A stretch of DNA of 64,000 nt, from contig NC_135257.1 of assembly GCF_964204865.1 (NCBI RefSeq), positions 11,678,151-11,742,150 on the forward strand, in the 5' to 3' direction. Under the pieces are notes generated by a model. That model worked only from the letters and a program-made list of their open reading frames with translations. It had not been told where the DNA came from and made no database searches. This document shows, one piece after another, positions 41,782 to 53,893 of this stretch; the stretch's first letter is position 1, and each line of letters opens with the position of its first letter. The stretch is from Styela clava. Taxonomy: Eukaryota; Chordata; Ascidiacea; Stolidobranchia; Styelidae. The position numbers and the translations under genes were made by a program.

Positions 41782-43345
41782 CTTTTCAGGAGGCTAGACG
41801 GCACGTCGGGAGTTAAACATTAGAGATGTATTTTAGGCACCGTATTGGCTATTTACAGAAATTAGGTCGTTATCAATGCTTTGTTGTTTGACATAATTGA
41901 CTTTCATCTGTTGAATTCTCATGGCTTGCATTCGAGATGTGGCATATCATGATATTCTTTCAACATGGTTGTATATTAAATATATAGGATACAAAAAGTT
42001 GATATCGGTCGCAAACTCGAGCTAAACGCAGTTTTCTATATTAAAACGTAGATACCAATTTCAAATTGTTTTCATAATTTTCAACCTTTCTTCGTTTGCC
42101 CTCTATAATCGATTCATCAGAGTTTTAGAATCTGTCTTTTAATATCGAGTTCTATTTGCCTCGCCGTATAATTAATGTATGACCAAATGAAAAAGAATTA
42201 TTGGACACGAAATGGACCTACGGATCGTTTTTATTGTAGATTTCTTGTTCTCGTTGTTGCCGTATGAAAAAAATCTTTTTATTCATTAAATAATGGACCA
42301 ATTGCTTCCAAATTTCGATTGGTCAAAGGTTGTATTTTTCGTCAGGAGGCTATTACGAGAGTGTAACCCGCCCAAAATTTTGGGGCCATTTTTTTTGTAT
42401 AATGACGTAATACGACGCTCACTGGTGCCTTTTGCTTCGAACAAGCCAGATAATAGTAGCCACTGATATATATATAACAATATCTTGAAAAATCGCTCTA
42501 CAGACGTCTTTCTCTGTCGAAGTTATCCAGGTCATATAAGCGCGCATTTTCATCTATCTCGTTTGGTTCGTTTGTTTAAAGGATTATTGATAGAAAGCCC
42601 GGAAACGTCCGGTTTTCAGTAAATCGTTCAAGAATAGAGCAAAATGGTGCTGAAAAGGGCGTATGAATTTATGTCCTACTGCAAATGCTCTAAAGTTGCA
42701 TTAAAGTATTTTTTTGTATAGTTGGGTATGACCACCCCAGATCCCCCTGGACTATTACAGTAACTTTATTTATTTCAAAAAATTCTGGACCTATGAGTTT
42801 CGTGTTTTGTGTGCGATGACGTCATCAAAACTCAATATTGTGCCACTTGTGGCGGTGATCTACTGTGACAGATTGCACACCCGTGCTACGTTGTACTGGT
42901 CTTCATGTTGTTTATACTAGCCGTGATAGCAAAGTGGTCAGCTCAACTCAGAGTATTGAACATAAATATGTTAGCGTCATAGGTGAAAAAAATTAAACCC
43001 AATCTGCATGTTCACCAGTCGATCACCCATCCAGACAGTAATTGAAATTGAAAGACAACATAGAAGGTTTACGGTACATTCGAATATTGATGACACATTG
43101 AGCATCAGTGGATGATTGTCTAACTAAAGCTTGTTTGAAGGGGAGTTGTGAAAACAGCCCATACAAAGATCAAAATACGAAAACGAAATTTGACAAATGC
43201 TGCAGTTGTCACAATATAATAATGAAAGAACGACTGGTACACATTTTGTATCGCTATGGTGATGTCATAATGGAACCTATAAGGCATTTGTCACTTTTGG
43301 AGATAGTATAGTTTGCTACCACAAGTATTTCTAGTGGGTGTAGTA

Positions 43346-43710
43346 GAGCATTTTTTGCATATGTTATTCCTAACCCCCGCCTGGCTACGTCATCCAAAAT
43401 TTACGACACTGCGACGTCACAAACACGTCATAGAGCTTTCCGAAGTGTAGCTGCGATCGCTCGAAATGGCGTCTACCGACGATAACGAACTCACTATCTC
43501 TCTCGTTTCGGGATCGTTACGGCGAGAAGACGAGAGAAATAACTTGCTCGATTTAGAATTTTAGAGGGATCGTCTGCGCGTTTTGAGCAACGGCCGTATA
43601 TTTTAACGGGTCTTATTACGTCACTCTGACGTCGTAGTGACGTAATTTTTGGATGTCTTTGTCAGATGGGGATTAGAGATAAGTAACATAATATGCAAAA
43701 ATGGCTGAGC
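43346..43710. mobile_element. Fold-back element rich in ACGTCA/TGACGT
   Basis: Imperfect inverted ends: GAGCATTTTTTGCATATG on the left, and the reverse complement of the right end reads GCCATTTTTGCATATTATG. Further pairing follows (CTAACCCCC with CTAATCCCC; CATCCAAAATTTACG with CATCCAAAAATTACG). The interior holds at least six ACGTCA/TGACGT words and an ATG-started frame of 32 codons (43466-43564, MASTDDNELTISLVSG...). No transposase and no clear target duplication were seen. It looks like a deletion derivative keeping a promoter and first exon. Confidence 0.6.
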
Positions 43711-44107
43711 CACGCCTTCGGGAAGTGTATGTGGTACTAAACTATACTGGACCCGAATTGGCTAGGTCAGAGAGTGAAAAGGACCAAGACCGTATTGTCG
43801 AGCATGGTCCTCAGGGTTTCAGATTGCGTAATTTAATACTGATGACTAGTGCTATAAGAACCTATGCCATACCTTGACGACTCGTAGTGCAACGTTCATA
43901 CCTGACTAAAAGAGACCAAATCGAATAATGTTTGAAATTGAAATCGAACTCGTCTCAAATTATATCCGAGTCAATTACTTTGCTGTCTAACCCACCATGC
44001 CTGATGTACATTCGAGTCATTTTGTTACCACATTATTTAATGATTCAAATTACATTCAACAAAATTCACGCAATTATTGATTCCACGTAGGTTCAGCTAC
44101 TTGACTT

Positions 44108-45909
44108 CTAGTTGTTGTTGATCCAGGATCTGTAGTATGCAACATCGGTGTAGACACCAGGTTGATTGGCCTGAGCGCATCCATAGCCCCATGAGGTGAT
44201 TCCAGCAATGGTTGTTGTACCTTGAATGTAGGCAGGTCCACCGGAATCACCCTACAGCATACACAATTGGTTCAAAAATATTTCACCTTATAAATGTTTT
44301 AGCGGAACTGAATTAATCGCTAGAACTTCCTCGGCAACCACTTCGGCTATCATTGATATACTGTATTTCAAAAATATGGCACACTCGTTCAAACGGCAAC
44401 AAAATATGAGACGTCACCCCATAGATTGCTGACTTTTAAACTGTAGAAATATTCGTTATTAACTACCTGACAGGAGTCTTCTCCGCCACTCATATTTCCC
44501 ATGCAAATCATTCCGCTTGTAACGGCACCATTGTATGCATTCCAGGCATTGCAAGTACTTGTAGAAATGACCGCCACATTCACATATTCCAGCTGATTCG
44601 GAAGACTTGAAACTGCACAAAATAGCGGTAAGCTTAATTCAAATGATAGGGTATGTATGACAGATTATAACGCTAAAGACTTACTGATGCCAGAATTGGT
44701 ATCTCCCCATCCAGCAACAGTAATGCCAGTTCCAGCAGAGGGTGCCGTAAATACTAATGATGCTGTATTAATGTTTGTACCCAAGCTGAAAGATGTCTGA
44801 AAAAATACTTGAATCAATACAATATTGGAATATAACCCTGTGGTAACAATGATTGTACACAAAACTCTACCTAAGTTATAACATGCCAATACTGTATGCA
44901 AGTCATTCAGCCTAAGCAAAAATGCATTCAAAGCAGATTTTACCTATGTACGTCTTTTCAGTCAAATTATTCAATAGTATTTTCCAGAAATCTTATAAAG
45001 ATATTATGCAGATACCAATATTTGTGGGAAATTATGATGACTGTATTTTTAGACTGTAAATTTATTGCAAATCGAAGGTAGTATAACTGCATCTTCAATA
45101 AAAATCATCTAGGCTTCTCCGTTTGCGGTATATTAGTAATTTGGAAAAATACAGGCTTGTGAATAGGGGCAATAATTTACTAAATGATTTAAATTAGATG
45201 ACGAAGATATTGCATAACTCACTGAGGTGTACAGGAGCATGATATCATTTTGTAATGTGTTGGAGTTGTAACCAGTGTGTACCACTTTCCTTGCCACGGG
45301 TTTAGTTACTCCACCACTGTTACGATATGCGGTTCCAGCAGTTACAGTCAATCCAACTAAGTTTCTGAAAAAATACCATCGAAAAATTTACATTATCGAA
45401 CTAGGATATAAATAGAAAATGAAAATGTTTTGTACTTAGAAGATTTACTCGTATATATGAAATTAAAACAACATTAATATATATGTGACATTTACTGCTA
45501 TGATATATTATTCTTACTGTTCGCAGTGAGCAGCTGATAGGACTTTGTCATATCCAATTAGTGTGCCACCGCAGAAGAACGAACCGCTCTTTTCTTGGAA
45601 AACGATTGACGGGAACTGGCCGGTTGAACCAGCGGTACCGCCAATAATCTTGTCGGCGTTGGTGCCTGAACAAATGTAAAGCACTAAAAATATGCAGTTC
45701 GTTTTTTTGATTTGAACAAAAACAAAAATAGAGGCAGGAGTATATCACCGATGAGTTTGTACGCGTTGGCATCGGTAGATAAATATAATATTGATAAATA
45801 TTCATTCGCTTAAATAAAAATACCGAGCTAACTGCAAAGTTTTCGTCATTTTTCCTACATTATATTACTTACCGCAAAGGCAGAGAACGGCAATGAGGAA
45901 AAGTTTCAT
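44108..45909 (-). CDS. Trypsinogen, serine protease S1A (6 exons, 242 aa), tandem copy B
   Basis: Minus-strand exons in order: 45873-45909, 45518-45665, 45223-45364, 44685-44796, 44467-44612, 44108-44251. Exon lengths (37, 148, 142, 112, 146, 144) equal those of copy A. Signal peptide [14 protein letters not shown] propeptide, IIGG start at 19. The triad H59/D102/S198 and the S1 Asp in EDSCQGDSGGP are intact, and six Cys are kept. Differences from copy A are spread along the chain (for example TAGSTGQ for [17 protein letters not shown] for [10 protein letters not shown]), so both copies are probably functional. Intron 5 still aligns with that of copy A, showing duplication at the DNA level. 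Confidence 0.95.
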
Positions 45910-45966
45910 TCTTGTTGACTCGTTGGACGATATTGAAGAACTGATAATTATGATTCAATTCAACCC

Positions 45967-45975
45967 CTTTTTATA
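45967..45975 (-). promoter_or_regulatory. TATA box of trypsin copy B
   Basis: TATAAAAAG on the minus strand, 58 bases before the ATG, within promoter sequence shared with copy A. Confidence 0.8.
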
Positions 45976-48600
45976 CTTTTTAGGAGGCTAGACGGCACGT
46001 CGGGAGGTAAACATCAGAGATGTATTTTGGGCACCTAATTAGCTATTTACAGGAATTATGTCGTTATCAATGCTTTGTCGGAGTTGTTTGACGTAATTGA
46101 CCTTCATCTGTTGAATTCCCATGATTTTGCATTCGAGATGTGGCATATCATTATTATTTTAGAGTACAGTAAATTTAATAAGACAAGGCTAGAAAAAGTT
46201 GGTGTCGGTCACCTCCTCAGGCTACAAGCTGTTTTCTGTTTAAAAATATATAGCCCTATTCCTAATTGTTTTCATTATTTTCGAACCTTCCACCGTCAAC
46301 CCTCTATAATTCAATAATCAAAAAGGCAGAAAAAATAGGACCTGTTTTTGGTAATAATATTTATGTGTTACGACTCACTAGCGTAAATGAAAAATTGTTC
46401 GAATTTGATAGATTTACTTATTTCAGTAGTTCATTTTACACTTAACTGACGTGTCTTTCATTACAAAATACTACAATAATCACTAAAATGAAATCAATTT
46501 TTTTCTCATCCAAGATAGGTGTACAAAATAATCACTAACGAAATTAAAATGTTCTGCAAACGTTTATAACTGAAACCACCAAAATGTTAATACCCCAAAA
46601 AGGCTTTGTACAAAACGATTATCGAGATATTCGTTTCACGCTTTCTTTTTTAAATCAGCAGGGTCTGAGTAATGTAAGCTACATAGTCACATGTGTGGAA
46701 TATTAATCGACAAGTTTTCTTTGGAGGTAGCTCTGTTCAAACAAACACTGGAAAATATTGTATTGTTTAAAGCAAGTTAGTAAGTAATGAATCTTTTTCT
46801 GTGTGCAAGAAAGCTATCATGCTGTATCTGTCATGTAAGTAAAGTACCACGGATCAATAATAATGAAATGGAAAAAAATTTGCTTTGAGGTGAACTAAGG
46901 GACACAACCGCGACGCGAATGACGATGTATTTTTGTCTCTATGATGATTATTCATTAGGGTTAGCTTCTAACTGCGTTCGATATATACTCTTTTATACGT
47001 AAGTGAACTAGAATCTGTGAAATTCCCATGACTTTGCAAACAGTGGAATATTTTTATTTATTCTATCCAAGTATAACAAACTTATGATAACGTTGAGGCA
47101 GAGGTATTGGGAAATTGTCTTGCGGGAACACAGACAGGTTTTTATAGTTTTAATATTAGATATAAATATAAATTGACATTTGAACATCACTGATATTGCT
47201 AAAATCATTTGGTCTCGGGTTTCTAATTTAAATGCTGTGGTAAGTCTTCCTAAACTCAACAAAAACTGAAGTAATGCATTTCATTTATTTGTAATATATA
47301 CTAATATTACCACAATGAAAAATACGATTCTACGCTTTAAAATAGTTGGAAGGAGTCAGAAAGGAAATGGATATATATATGGCCTCATCCCTAAGTCTTC
47401 TTATGAGAGAGGCTATATAGGTCTGATTTTTAGGGAACCTCCGCGAGGTGCGTACGACCAATCAAACCTCACTGACATTTCTGTCATAATCAAAATACTT
47501 TAATAACCCATCCAAATATATGCCATGTATTCATTAGGACAAATTGCAAACATATCACTAAAAAATACAATAATCTGATAAAGATAGTAATACTACGACA
47601 TAAAAATACCGGAAGTGGGTAACGAACAAATCGATGGCGGTCAAATTTTATATATGAAACTCGGAAATAGAAGGTTGAAAACAGAGATAATTTTGAAAAT
47701 ACTCAGCGCCGTTTAGCACTACTTAAAATTATTGGAGTGTCTATTCCAAATTTGATTTAGATTCAGTTACCCTACTTACGTGTATGGGATGCTCATTTGC
47801 AAGTTTGAAATATCTGAGAATTCGCTATTTAGGAAAACAATATAGTGGTTTATATTCACACATTCTCTTTGAACTCGGTTATCATTGATATACCATAAAA
47901 TTGTTAAGGAGGCATTCAAAAATTTAAAAATGTTACTTAGAAATGCTTAGAATAAATAGTATGAATCAAAATCTACTATATGAGGAAATTTGCAGTTGCC
48001 TATATAGAGCATAATTCTGAAAAAATGTGTTTTTAGTTGTTCCTTTGCCAAGCCTGATTCCGAGAAAACACGCTTTACTTTTGCGTAGTTGTTTGAGCAG
48101 AGCCATATTCATAGTGAATTGCGAATGAACAGCGACATAACATGATGCGGCAGCTGCCAGTATATATTTTACAAGAACAGACGTATACGTAAAGAACTTA
48201 CGCAATTTCGTTGTGTGAAAACAAGCTTTCCCGCAAGAATATTAGAGAAAGCGCCAACTATTCTTCGGTGTTATTTAAATTGCAAAAGCTTCCTTATATC
48301 AACGTTAAATCAATTCTTCATATTGCTCTCTCGTGATTTACCCTCAGTAAACTAGTGTTTTAGATAGAGAAAAAAATCAGATATTGCGCTTTTATATTTT
48401 CAAATGCCTATAGTTGAGATTTTTGACCATGACCATACGAATCACATAGTTGAAATTTCGAGACAATTTGATTTTGAGGTAATAAAAATCACAAACATTC
48501 ATTCATGCAGTGGTGTAGATGTGATGGAAATTTTAGGTGTACATGATTGATTTGATGTCATTACATTAATTGATAAAATTGTCACCGATTATTCGACGAT
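45976..48600. other. Intergenic region upstream of trypsin copy B
   Basis: Up to about 46320 it matches the upstream flank of copy A. Beyond that no gene or clear repeat is recognised until the retrotransposon remnant near 48620. Confidence 0.5.
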
Positions 48601-48619
48601 TAAGATTTACAGACAATAT

Positions 48620-50110
48620 ATAAACAATATAAACCTAAAACCGCGACATCTTCATCCAGCAAATCCAAGCAACAAACATCACATTCTGCCTTGAATAGCA
48701 AACGGGGAATGCAATCACCATCTCCACCTGAAGATCCTCGTCACGACACCAACGATCTAAACGTATTGAAGACCAGCAAAGAAGATCGAGACTTCAACAT
48801 CTTGAAATTCATGGCATACCCTACAAAAAAGAAGAAGATACCGATCAATTAGTAGTAGAGATGTCGGAACTCCTATATTTCGAAATAGATAAAGGAGATA
48901 TTTCAGCATCACACCAAAAAACTTACAAGCCAGATAAAATAAAATTTGCTCCGATAGTTGTTCGATTCCTCAGTCGAAGAATAAGAAATGAAATGCTAAA
49001 TCATAGATCCAATCTATCTTCCGCTGCTAACACTACATCTATCCCCGACATATCAAAATTGTTTATTGCTTAGAATCGGTCGGATCAAAATCCTGACTTA
49101 TTTTTCAAGGCTCGTACTCTGAAAAAGAAATATGGATATAACTATCTCTGGACTCATAACGGACGAACATTATCAAGAAAAACGGCAAAGCCAAAACTCT
49201 TCCAATCATGGTTGAAGAAGACTTGGAAAAAATAAAGTAAGCTAATAACTACACCTATCAAAAACTTTCAATTTCATTTCGGATTTTAGATGTGTGACCA
49301 GTTTTTATCCTTCGACTTTATTCCCATTCTCCCATTCCAAAATGCATCAAATTTTGACTTTAACAATCCAACAACTTCACCCAATTTCCACAATCTATTC
49401 GAAGATCTACTCGATAATCCATGCAAAATTATCGGCACTGAAAACCTCAGTCAACTATCTCCAGATAAAGACGAACTATTCATTATTCATATAAATGCAC
49501 GTAGCATTCAAAAATATACAGACAATTTGGTTGAATTTTTATCCCATTGCTCAAGTTCTCCCCATATTATAGGCATCATGGTTGCATTGTGATACACTCA
49601 TCGTTAATATATATATTCCATCATACAATTTCACTCATATTTCATCAACATCAAGAGCCGGTGGTGTTGGGGCGTATATAAGAAATGATGTCTCATATAA
49701 CATTCGACCTAGTTTATGCTCTATAGAGCATATAGTAGGCCTATCCCTGATGTCGAAAACCTATGGCTAGAAATCAACAATAGATCCCAGGGCTCCCAAC
49801 AAATGAACTCCTTGATAGTAGGGTTTATTTATCGACACCCCCGAACTTATACCTTAGCATTTTCTGCAGCTCTTGAAACTGTTCTTGACAATCTAATATC
49901 AACTAAAAGAACTTTCTTAATTGCTGGGGACATCAATATCAACCTGTTAAATATAAAAAAAAACTCAAACTTAGCTATACCTTTGATCACTGTTACAACT
50001 AGAGTAACCCTTTCATCAAGTACCCTAATTGACCGTATATACTCTAATAAAATCGATCCGATTCCCTAAGCATTTGTCGTTACCACAGATATAACTGATC
50101 ATTACCCTAA
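48620..50110 (+). mobile_element. Broken non-LTR retrotransposon (LINE), ORF1 and endonuclease part only
   Basis: An ORF1-like stretch (48620-49240) has EIHGIPYKKEEDTD, KIKFAPIVVRF and, after an in-frame stop, LFFKARTLKKKYGYNYLWTH, words typical of LINE ORF1 proteins. At least one frameshift and one stop break it. ORF2 begins about 49290 and shows an AP-endonuclease domain in three frames: FIIHINARSIQKYTDNLVEF, SRAGGVGAYIRNDVSYNIR, LIVGFIYRHP, LIAGDININLL, STLIDRIYSN, then TDITDHYP. Breaks lie near 49577 and 49740. The reverse transcriptase is missing; the element stops near 50105 at another repeat. The words suggest the CR1/L2/Jockey group. It is inactive. Confidence 0.85.
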
Positions 50111-50139
50111 TCGATTTTTTACTAATCGATTTTAATCGG

Positions 50140-50425
50140 TAAGTATGTTGATAGGTATTTGTCTGTTTGTCTGTCTGTTAGATGCACGCGATATCTCACG
50201 AAAGCGAGATTGGATCTGCTGCAGATTTTGCATGTGCATTCATCATATCTCGTACCAGAATCCTATTGATTTTGGGCGAATTATGTCGTATAATTAGCGA
50301 GTTATCAAATAATTAGATGGGAAACAAGGTTTCACTAGGGAGTAAGAGCGCTGTTTTGGGGATCCCCTAACTTTCGATCATCTTCGAAGTCTTCGGTCTC
50401 TGATCGATATTCTCGTTTGCTTTGT
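50140..50425 (+). repeat. Dispersed repeat, partner of 31510-31796
   Basis: Reverse complement of the copy in GPCR intron 2, with a shorter (TCTG)n run near 50160-50180. It joins directly onto the broken LINE, so it or a deletion here removed the reverse transcriptase. Confidence 0.75.
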
Positions 50426-52300
50426 TAGGCATCATAACTGATTTATATTAAAAACCAGTATTATACAGCGTGGTCCCCAAAAAACGAAACCATCAATTTC
50501 TCAATTACTTTTACGAAAATGGAGCGAATTATTCAATTTTGTCTACACTTGAACTTCTGTTTGGGTATGTTTGTACCTCAAATCCAGGATGTTTCGAACA
50601 AACTTTATGTTGTTCCTAGAATATGTTCCAAATGCTCTCCTCGTCATCGAAGAAAGAATTACCTACTTTTTGCAACATTGTCAATCACTCTTCTCTGGGT
50701 ATTTCTCTATTTTATTTCTGCAATTGCAGCCTTGAGTTACCCAATCGTTTATGGATTGTCTTTCGAACACCCTACATATCAAAACCTGAGAGATTTCAGT
50801 CCGATAATTAAGGAGCCTACTGAATGTCATTGCTGACTTTTCTCTCAGGACAGCAAGCGTCTGATTTGATGTATGGGTGGCCATGCTGGAACCATCGCTG
50901 GTCATCTCTATCAATCCTTCCCACGTATTGTTCTGTATTCACACCGTTTGAACCTTTTCATTTCCATGTCCTGGCAGCAGAAGATGCGCTTCAGCAGAAA
51001 ACTAAGTGAGTGGTTGAAAATTTTGCAAAACTTCTGTATAGTTATAGGCAAACAGAAGTTCAAGTTCAAAATTAAATGATTTTTTTGGAAATAGCTATGA
51101 AATTTTTGGTTTCCGTTTTTAAATAACCCGAACGAACATGCACCATTACCATTGAGTTTATACTTTCAAACCCATGTTCATTCTTTTATTGTTCTATTTT
51201 TTGGCCACAGAATCAAATTGAAATATCCCCACGTGTGAGATCGGGTCGAAATTTTTTTATTGCCCGTGACAGCTCATTCTTGGTAGAGCGTGCAGTAACC
51301 GTACTTTTACATATCAAGAGAGATTCCCTTGACAATGCCAGACAAGACTAAAGACTGTTTTTGACTGAAATGGAGCCAGGTATTTCACTATGCTCAAACC
51401 TTCACATTATACTAATGTTAAATGAAGAATAATGTTGTTTGACCTTTTTGTCAGGAGGGGAGGGGGGAGGCGTTTGCTAGTTAAAAAGTCGTCCAAGAAA
51501 AAAGTTTGGGAAACACTGCTCCAGACCTGAGCATAGGTTCTCAAACTGCTCCGTACGGAGCGCCAGGGCTCAGTGCAAGAAACCTAGGGGCTATATAGCG
51601 AGCTATTCGTTTATTTTTAAAATACTGACTTGGCTAATTTTGTAACTGTCCAAAGAAGCAATAACAGCTTTAATAAAATTTGACAACCGCATAGCCTCGA
51701 AATATGGCAAAGAGGCGGAATTAAAAAATGACATTATTTATAAGCAGGTGGTTCAAAATTGGAATCGGAAATTTCCGCGCAACATTCATTGCGAGTTAAA
51801 AAAAAAATTATAATAACTGAGATTACTAAAATACTATTCTAAAATAACATAATATATGTGATAAACTGGCAACTATAAATAAATTGGAGTCGTATTTTTG
51901 GGTTCTTGGGAACTTGATTTTGTTCTTCCGCACTCGAGAAGTTACAAAAATCCCTAGGTCGACGTTAAAACTCAATAAGTACAATTTACAATTGTGCAAT
52001 CCATGACCGATGCGGGCATATTTAAAATGACTTGTTCATTGGGTTAACTGTGTTCAATGTAACCTGTTGTGTCGACAATGAAAATACTTCCCAAATTACC
52101 ACGGCAATCCGCGGACATAAAATGAGAAACGAAGTTAAGCGAACAAAGTTCTTGTAGACTACCCTATATCCTGAACAAAGCTATTGTCATAAGATATCAG
52201 AAACAAAGTAAAATTGCTGACAAAAAAATAGAGGTTTTGGATGGAAAATCTAAATTTACCCAATGACTTTAATTGGCTGTCATACTTCGAAAATAATTAA
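50426..52300. other. Repeat-like non-coding region between LINE pieces
   Basis: A possible element end (TACAGCGTGGTCCCCAAAAA, about 50464) precedes an unassigned 105-codon frame at 50519-50836 with one hydrophobic stretch. I do not recognise the protein and do not call it a gene. hAT-like ends occur at 51518 (right) and 51532 (left). Confidence 0.4.
51490..51565 (+). repeat. Two abutting hAT-type termini
   Basis: AAGTTTGGGAAACACTG ends at 51518 (a right end). CATAGGTTCTCAAACTG starts at 51532 (a left end), 13 bases further on. No partners are found for either. Confidence 0.4.
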
Positions 52301-52304
52301 TATT

Positions 52305-52600
52305 CAACAATTGAAACTAAATTTAAGATCTTTTCAAACTAAATTTTTTTCTGAAGGCTATTGTACTAAATAATATTTCATGTGAATTTAACTTGGTGAA
52401 TTCAAGCTATGTGAATTTTGTGAAAATGCAATTGAAGACCTATTTCACTCATTTTTTTATTGTCCAACCACGCAAGATTTTTGGGCACAAGGTAATCAAT
52501 ACTTATATTTTATTACTGACAATCCGGCATTTACTCTAGATGAAAAAAGAATGTTTTTTAAGTTATTTTGCCTTCAATTGGCTTCAAAATTGAAAAAAAT
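52305..52600 (+). mobile_element. LINE ORF2 C-terminal fragment
   Basis: After frame breaks (SFQTKFF...), one frame reads LCEFCENAIEDLFHSFFYC followed by PTTQDFWAQG: the CxxC-H-C zinc knuckle and FW motif found at the C-terminus of LINE reverse-transcriptase proteins. Same strand as the broken LINE 2.2 kb upstream; it may be its 3' end or another element. Confidence 0.7.
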
Positions 52601-52635
52601 TAATTCCAACGTTTTGAGGATTTACGGCAGAGGTT

Positions 52636-52885
52636 TATCAGGGGCGGCAAACGCGACGACCGCGATGAATCAATCGCCAAGTCTCGAGTAGTCGATCCCG
52701 TCTGATGTTGAATGAATTTAATACCATACAAAAAATTGCCTTAAACCAGTTTTATGCAGCGCCTGTTATGTGTCCTAAAACAAAAAGAATACATTACCGT
52801 ACATGCGCAAAATACGATATACACATTAGCATTAGAGTACTGATACCACTTTTTTCCGCCGATACCGATCCGAAATTCTTTGTTC
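52636..52885 (+). repeat. Composite repeat, copy 1 (hAT-like end plus TATCGG-family end)
   Basis: Starts CAGGGGCGGCAAACGCGAC (hAT-like) and runs through TCTCGAGTAGTCGAT, CAGTTTTATGCAGCG and CATGCGCAAAATACGATA into CTGATACCACTTTTTTC, matching the terminus of the 62192-63364 element. The same order and junction recur at 61430-61745. Confidence 0.65.
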
Positions 52886-53429
52886 AACAATGTATATTGG
52901 TTACGAGATATAAACATTGATTAATAAAAACTGAATGATGGGCATTGAGAAAGAAAAGTAATGAAAAATGTGAAAAGAAATTTGAAAAAAGTTTCGTATT
53001 TCAAATCAGAGTGATAAATTCAAGCCAGATGGACTCGACATCTAATACTCCAGGAAAAGCGAATGTTTTCGCGGGCTGTTTCGAGCGAGCGCAATCTTTG
53101 TTTGTTTATTTCTATGCGGGTAATGAGTACAAGCTTGTTTACGCGCCAAAGACGATTGTGAACTCGCTCAAATTACTTTCCTTAAGTAATAACCGATTGA
53201 TTGTATATTTTTCAGATTGCAAATACTTACAGATATAAAACTCGTAGAATTTAAAGTATGCTAAAGAAAAGTGACGCGCAACCGGGGTCACAAACACTCG
53301 GACAAGCATATATCATGCTTGGAAACGACGCAAAAATGTCTTATTGCTTTTGTTTTGACATACGTCCACGATAAGACGTATACATGCAAAGAATATTAAA
53401 CTCTTACGGACCAATCATATTAGAGCCAT

Positions 53430-53893
53430 ATTTATGTTACACATAAGTGTCATGCGCTAATTTACGGTTAAAAGCCTGGCACATGTAAGTGAAGCAGTCA
53501 CCATAACGTGTCGTGTCGAGAGCCTTAGTAAACTGCTTGATCAAGCCGAGCTTAATGAGCAATGGATGGAAGGGTATTCAACCAGAGGGTTATTGAGGAC
53601 GCTCCTTTCTTTGCAATGCACCAGTTCCTCCCATCGTGATGTGGCACTCTAAGCTTGAGCAAAAGCTGCACAATGTCGGATCGGCACAGTAAACCAAATC
53701 CAAAGAAAAAATGGAGGTATTCTTTATGCCTGTTGCAGAAGAAACTGATATAAGTACTGTCAGAAAGGAGATGTCTTTCCTTCAATCTGGAAGCCAACAG
53801 TTTGGAAAAGTCTTTTGGCAATCTGAGGTCGCGAACTAGATCATTCAACTCCTTTTGGAAAAATTGATGTGGAGCATCATCTTCAAAATCCAT
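53430..53893 (-). pseudogene. Decayed transposon-associated protein gene fragment
   Basis: On the minus strand from 53893: NDLVRDLRLPKDFSKLLASR, LKERHLLSDSTYISFF, then SDIVQLLLKLRV. After a frameshift near 53550 it continues LIKLGLIKQFTKALD (to about 53430). I recall this protein type as highly repeated in invertebrate genomes such as Hydra and aphids, where it behaves like transposon cargo of unknown function. The frameshift and truncation mark it as dead. Confidence 0.55.

Larger units (their letters stand above)
41711..44107. other. Region between the tandem trypsins
   Basis: 41711-42120 is promoter-side sequence duplicated at 45910-46320. From 42120 to about 43960 is unique spacer, including a fold-back element at 43346-43710. 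No further coding exon is recognised. Confidence 0.6.

Noticed and set aside
42919..42960. tRNA-like stretch (GCCGTGATAGCAAAGTGGTC) resembling a polymerase III A box
   Set aside because: No B box (GGTTCGAATCC type) or foldable cloverleaf follows, so neither a tRNA nor a SINE could be supported.
50519..50836. 105-codon frame with a hydrophobic segment
   Set aside because: No recognised domain, lies among transposon fragments next to a TACAGCGTGGTCCCC-type end, and overlaps an equally open frame on the other strand.
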